A stretch of 64,000 nt of DNA. Source: a virus. The notes under the pieces were generated by a model. It saw nothing but the letters and a program-made list of their open reading frames with translations. It had not been told where the DNA came from and searched no databases. The translations under genes were made by a program, and so were the position numbers. Location: positions 1-64,000 of the IMG/VR virus record IMGVR_UViG_3300032093_000099; one strand, given 5' to 3'. Positions 62,836 to 64,000 of this stretch are shown piece by piece; position 1 is the stretch's first letter; each line of letters begins with the position of its first letter.

Positions 62836-63716
62836 TGAAATACGTTAAACTATTTGAGCAGTTCGTCAACGAAAGCGGAAACGCAGTCGACAATGTTCGT
62901 CCTATCAAACAAGACGAAGTAATCGACACTGCCAAATGGGTAGAGAAAGAAATCTTCCCACAGATCGGCCTGACTGCTCTTGAAGACGATGCTGCTGTGA
63001 TAGGTTCAGCCGGCAAGAAATTGCCCGACCAAACAAGCGGAGACATCGACATTGCTGTTTCTGCCGACAAGATCGCAGGTTTTTTGGGAGTACCTGTCCA
63101 AAACACACTCTTTGCGTTGAACGACAAACTCAAATCATTGGGCTACCAAACCAAAATGATGCCAGGTTTCAACCAAGTCAGCATCGCAGCACCCGTCGGA
63201 GGCTACGCTTCTCGCGGTTACGCACAGGTAGACTTTATGATTTCTACCGACCTAAACTGGAGTCGATTCATATACCATTCGCCAGACTTTAGGACGGCCG
63301 AATCAAGGTACAAAGGAGCTTACCGCAACTTGTTGCTGATGGCAGCAATCGGCAAGTCATTCTTTGAAGTCACTAAGAAGACCGACGCTGGAGAGACCGC
63401 AGAGTTTCAAGCGTATGTGGTTCGTCTAAATCAAGGAATCGTCCAAGTAAGAAAATCTTTCGAAGGTAAGAAAGGACTTCTTAAGACGGCTGCTCTTCTC
63501 AAAGATTACGACAAGTTCGTGACGAACACACCCGAAGCAGTAGTAGAATTGCTTTTCAAAGGCAAGCACACACCTAAAGACATAGACACATACGAAAAGT
63601 TGAAAAGCTTGATCGATTCGACCGACTTCAAGTATCCTGGCGCAAGGTCTGACATCTACCAAGACTTCGAGCAAAAGCTGGAAGACGCAAAACTTCCGAT
63701 GCCAGAAAACTTGTAG
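62835..63716 (+). CDS. Capsid-targeted pol-β-type nucleotidyltransferase
   Basis: A 293-residue protein, MKYVKLFEQFVNE|SGN. The nucleotidyltransferase signature is present: 'AVIGSAGKKLPDQTSGDIDI' (G57-S58, then D70-x-D72) and the third carboxylate in 'AQVDFMI' (Asp133). Family members transfer NMPs to RNA ends, proteins or antibiotics (tRNA nucleotidyltransferases, MNT toxins/antitoxins). The C-terminal 130 residues are helical. With the NMNAT-like neighbour, two nucleotidyltransferases of different folds appear as adjacent cargo. The target is unknown. Confidence 0.7.
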   Translation: MKYVKLFEQFVNESGNAVDNVRPIKQDEVIDTAKWVEKEIFPQIGLTALEDDAAVIGSAGKKLPDQTSGDIDIAVSADKIAGFLGVPVQNTLFALNDKLKSLGYQTKMMPGFNQVSIAAPVGGYASRGYAQVDFMISTDLNWSRFIYHSPDFRTAESRYKGAYRNLLLMAAIGKSFFEVTKKTDAGETAEFQAYVVRLNQGIVQVRKSFEGKKGLLKTAALLKDYDKFVTNTPEAVVELLFKGKHTPKDIDTYEKLKSLIDSTDFKYPGARSDIYQDFEQKLEDAKLPMPENL

Positions 63717-63723
63717 GACATAC

Positions 63724-64000
63724 ATGTCGAAATACGCAGGACACATACAGTCAGTCTTACCCGGAACGGGCGGTTACGGCACAGGGACCAACTCTTTGCG
63801 TCTAAATACATTTGATGTAGGAGCAGGTTGGAGAGAGTACGGACAGACTACAAACACAAACTATTGGTCAGTAGTCGACCCAACTTCATCGGGTGCATAC
63901 CCAAATACTTTGGTCGGTCCTGTCGTCTATCAGTACAAAGCAGCGCAAGGACCTTCGATCATCAGCATTTCGCCAACAGCCACCACCGGATCAAACTCGC
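63724..64000 (+). CDS. Start of a further gene, 3' truncated
   Basis: ATG 63724 opens a frame of at least 92 residues that runs off the right edge. The product is Gly/Thr/Ser/Tyr-rich ('YAGHIQSVLPGTGGYGTGTN', 'VVYQYKAAQGPSIISIS') with no cargo tag, and looks like a β-rich virion protein. It may begin another structural module after the cargo island. Confidence 0.5.
   Translation, partial: MSKYAGHIQSVLPGTGGYGTGTNSLRLNTFDVGAGWREYGQTTNTNYWSVVDPTSSGAYPNTLVGPVVYQYKAAQGPSIISISPTATTGSNS

Noticed and set aside
1-64000. Alternative genetic code (stop reassignment, as in some Bacteroidota jumbo phages)
   Set aside because: TAG ends the genes at 7091, 46571 and 63716, TGA ends others, and no long gene contains in-frame TAG or TGA.
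1-64000. tRNA genes, IS elements and CRISPR arrays
   Set aside because: No gap exceeds about 120 bases, and none shows a cloverleaf, inverted terminal repeats with a transposase, or regular repeat-spacer structure.

Overview
The window is a densely coded segment of a large T4-like contractile-tailed phage (myovirus). Genes abut or overlap by a few bases (ATGA and TAATG junctions are common). All but two lie on the plus strand, and no gene-free stretch exceeds about 120 bases. The T4-type assignment rests on a gp25-type wedge protein, a gp6/J-type wedge protein, a gp5-like spike, a gp32-like single-strand binding protein, a gp61-like primase, a UvsW-like helicase and a probable UvsY homologue. 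TAG and TGA both act as ordinary stops. Starts almost never have a Shine-Dalgarno sequence and instead follow A-rich leaders, which suggests a Bacteroidota (Flavobacterium/Bacteroides-type) host; this is inference.

Layout. (1) 1-18.2 kb: baseplate module: hub-like protein, spike, gp25, gp6 and two large wedge/fibre proteins. It is interrupted by a three-S1-domain RNA-binding protein and an amidoligase. (2) 18.2-22.0 kb: enzyme cassette of HAD phosphatase, Cys-rich protein, PhoH ATPase, a minus-strand SET-domain protein with a Zn-ribbon partner, a DEDDy exonuclease and an Fpg/Nei glycosylase. (3) 22.1-45.9 kb: very large virion/fibre proteins (up to 2495 aa), a spanin-like pair and small structural genes. 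(4) 45.9-52.0 kb: replication/recombination: RuvC-like nuclease, SSB, primase, UvsY-like protein, Cas4/RecB-like nuclease, UvsW. (5) 52.0-63.7 kb: a cargo island. (6) The start of another gene at the right edge.

The main discovery is the cargo island. Sixteen otherwise unrelated proteins begin with variants of one short N-terminal tag, M-K-[HY]-[IV]-x-T-[FY]-E-x-F-[LIV]-x-E, usually followed at once by A, G or S. This matches the logic of the T4 capsid-targeting sequence (MKTYQEFIAEA), which the prohead protease gp21 removes after [IL]-x-E. I infer that these proteins are packed into the prohead, trimmed and probably injected with the DNA. The bodies include a ferritin, an NMN-adenylyltransferase-like enzyme, a pol-beta-type nucleotidyltransferase, a KxDG ligase-like protein, a ParB-like protein, a possible ADP-ribosyltransferase, a possible PD-(D/E)XK nuclease and a protein with three evenly spaced candidate cleavage motifs. 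Interspersed untagged genes encode a holin-like protein, a signal-peptide-bearing NUC-type nuclease, a cupin-like protein and a Cys-rich lipoprotein.

A 10-base box, AGATATATAG, occurs 20-28 bases upstream of the ATG at four transcription-unit heads (S1-like gene, two fibre genes, first cargo gene). It is a candidate late-promoter element that would tie the fibre and cargo genes to one late programme.
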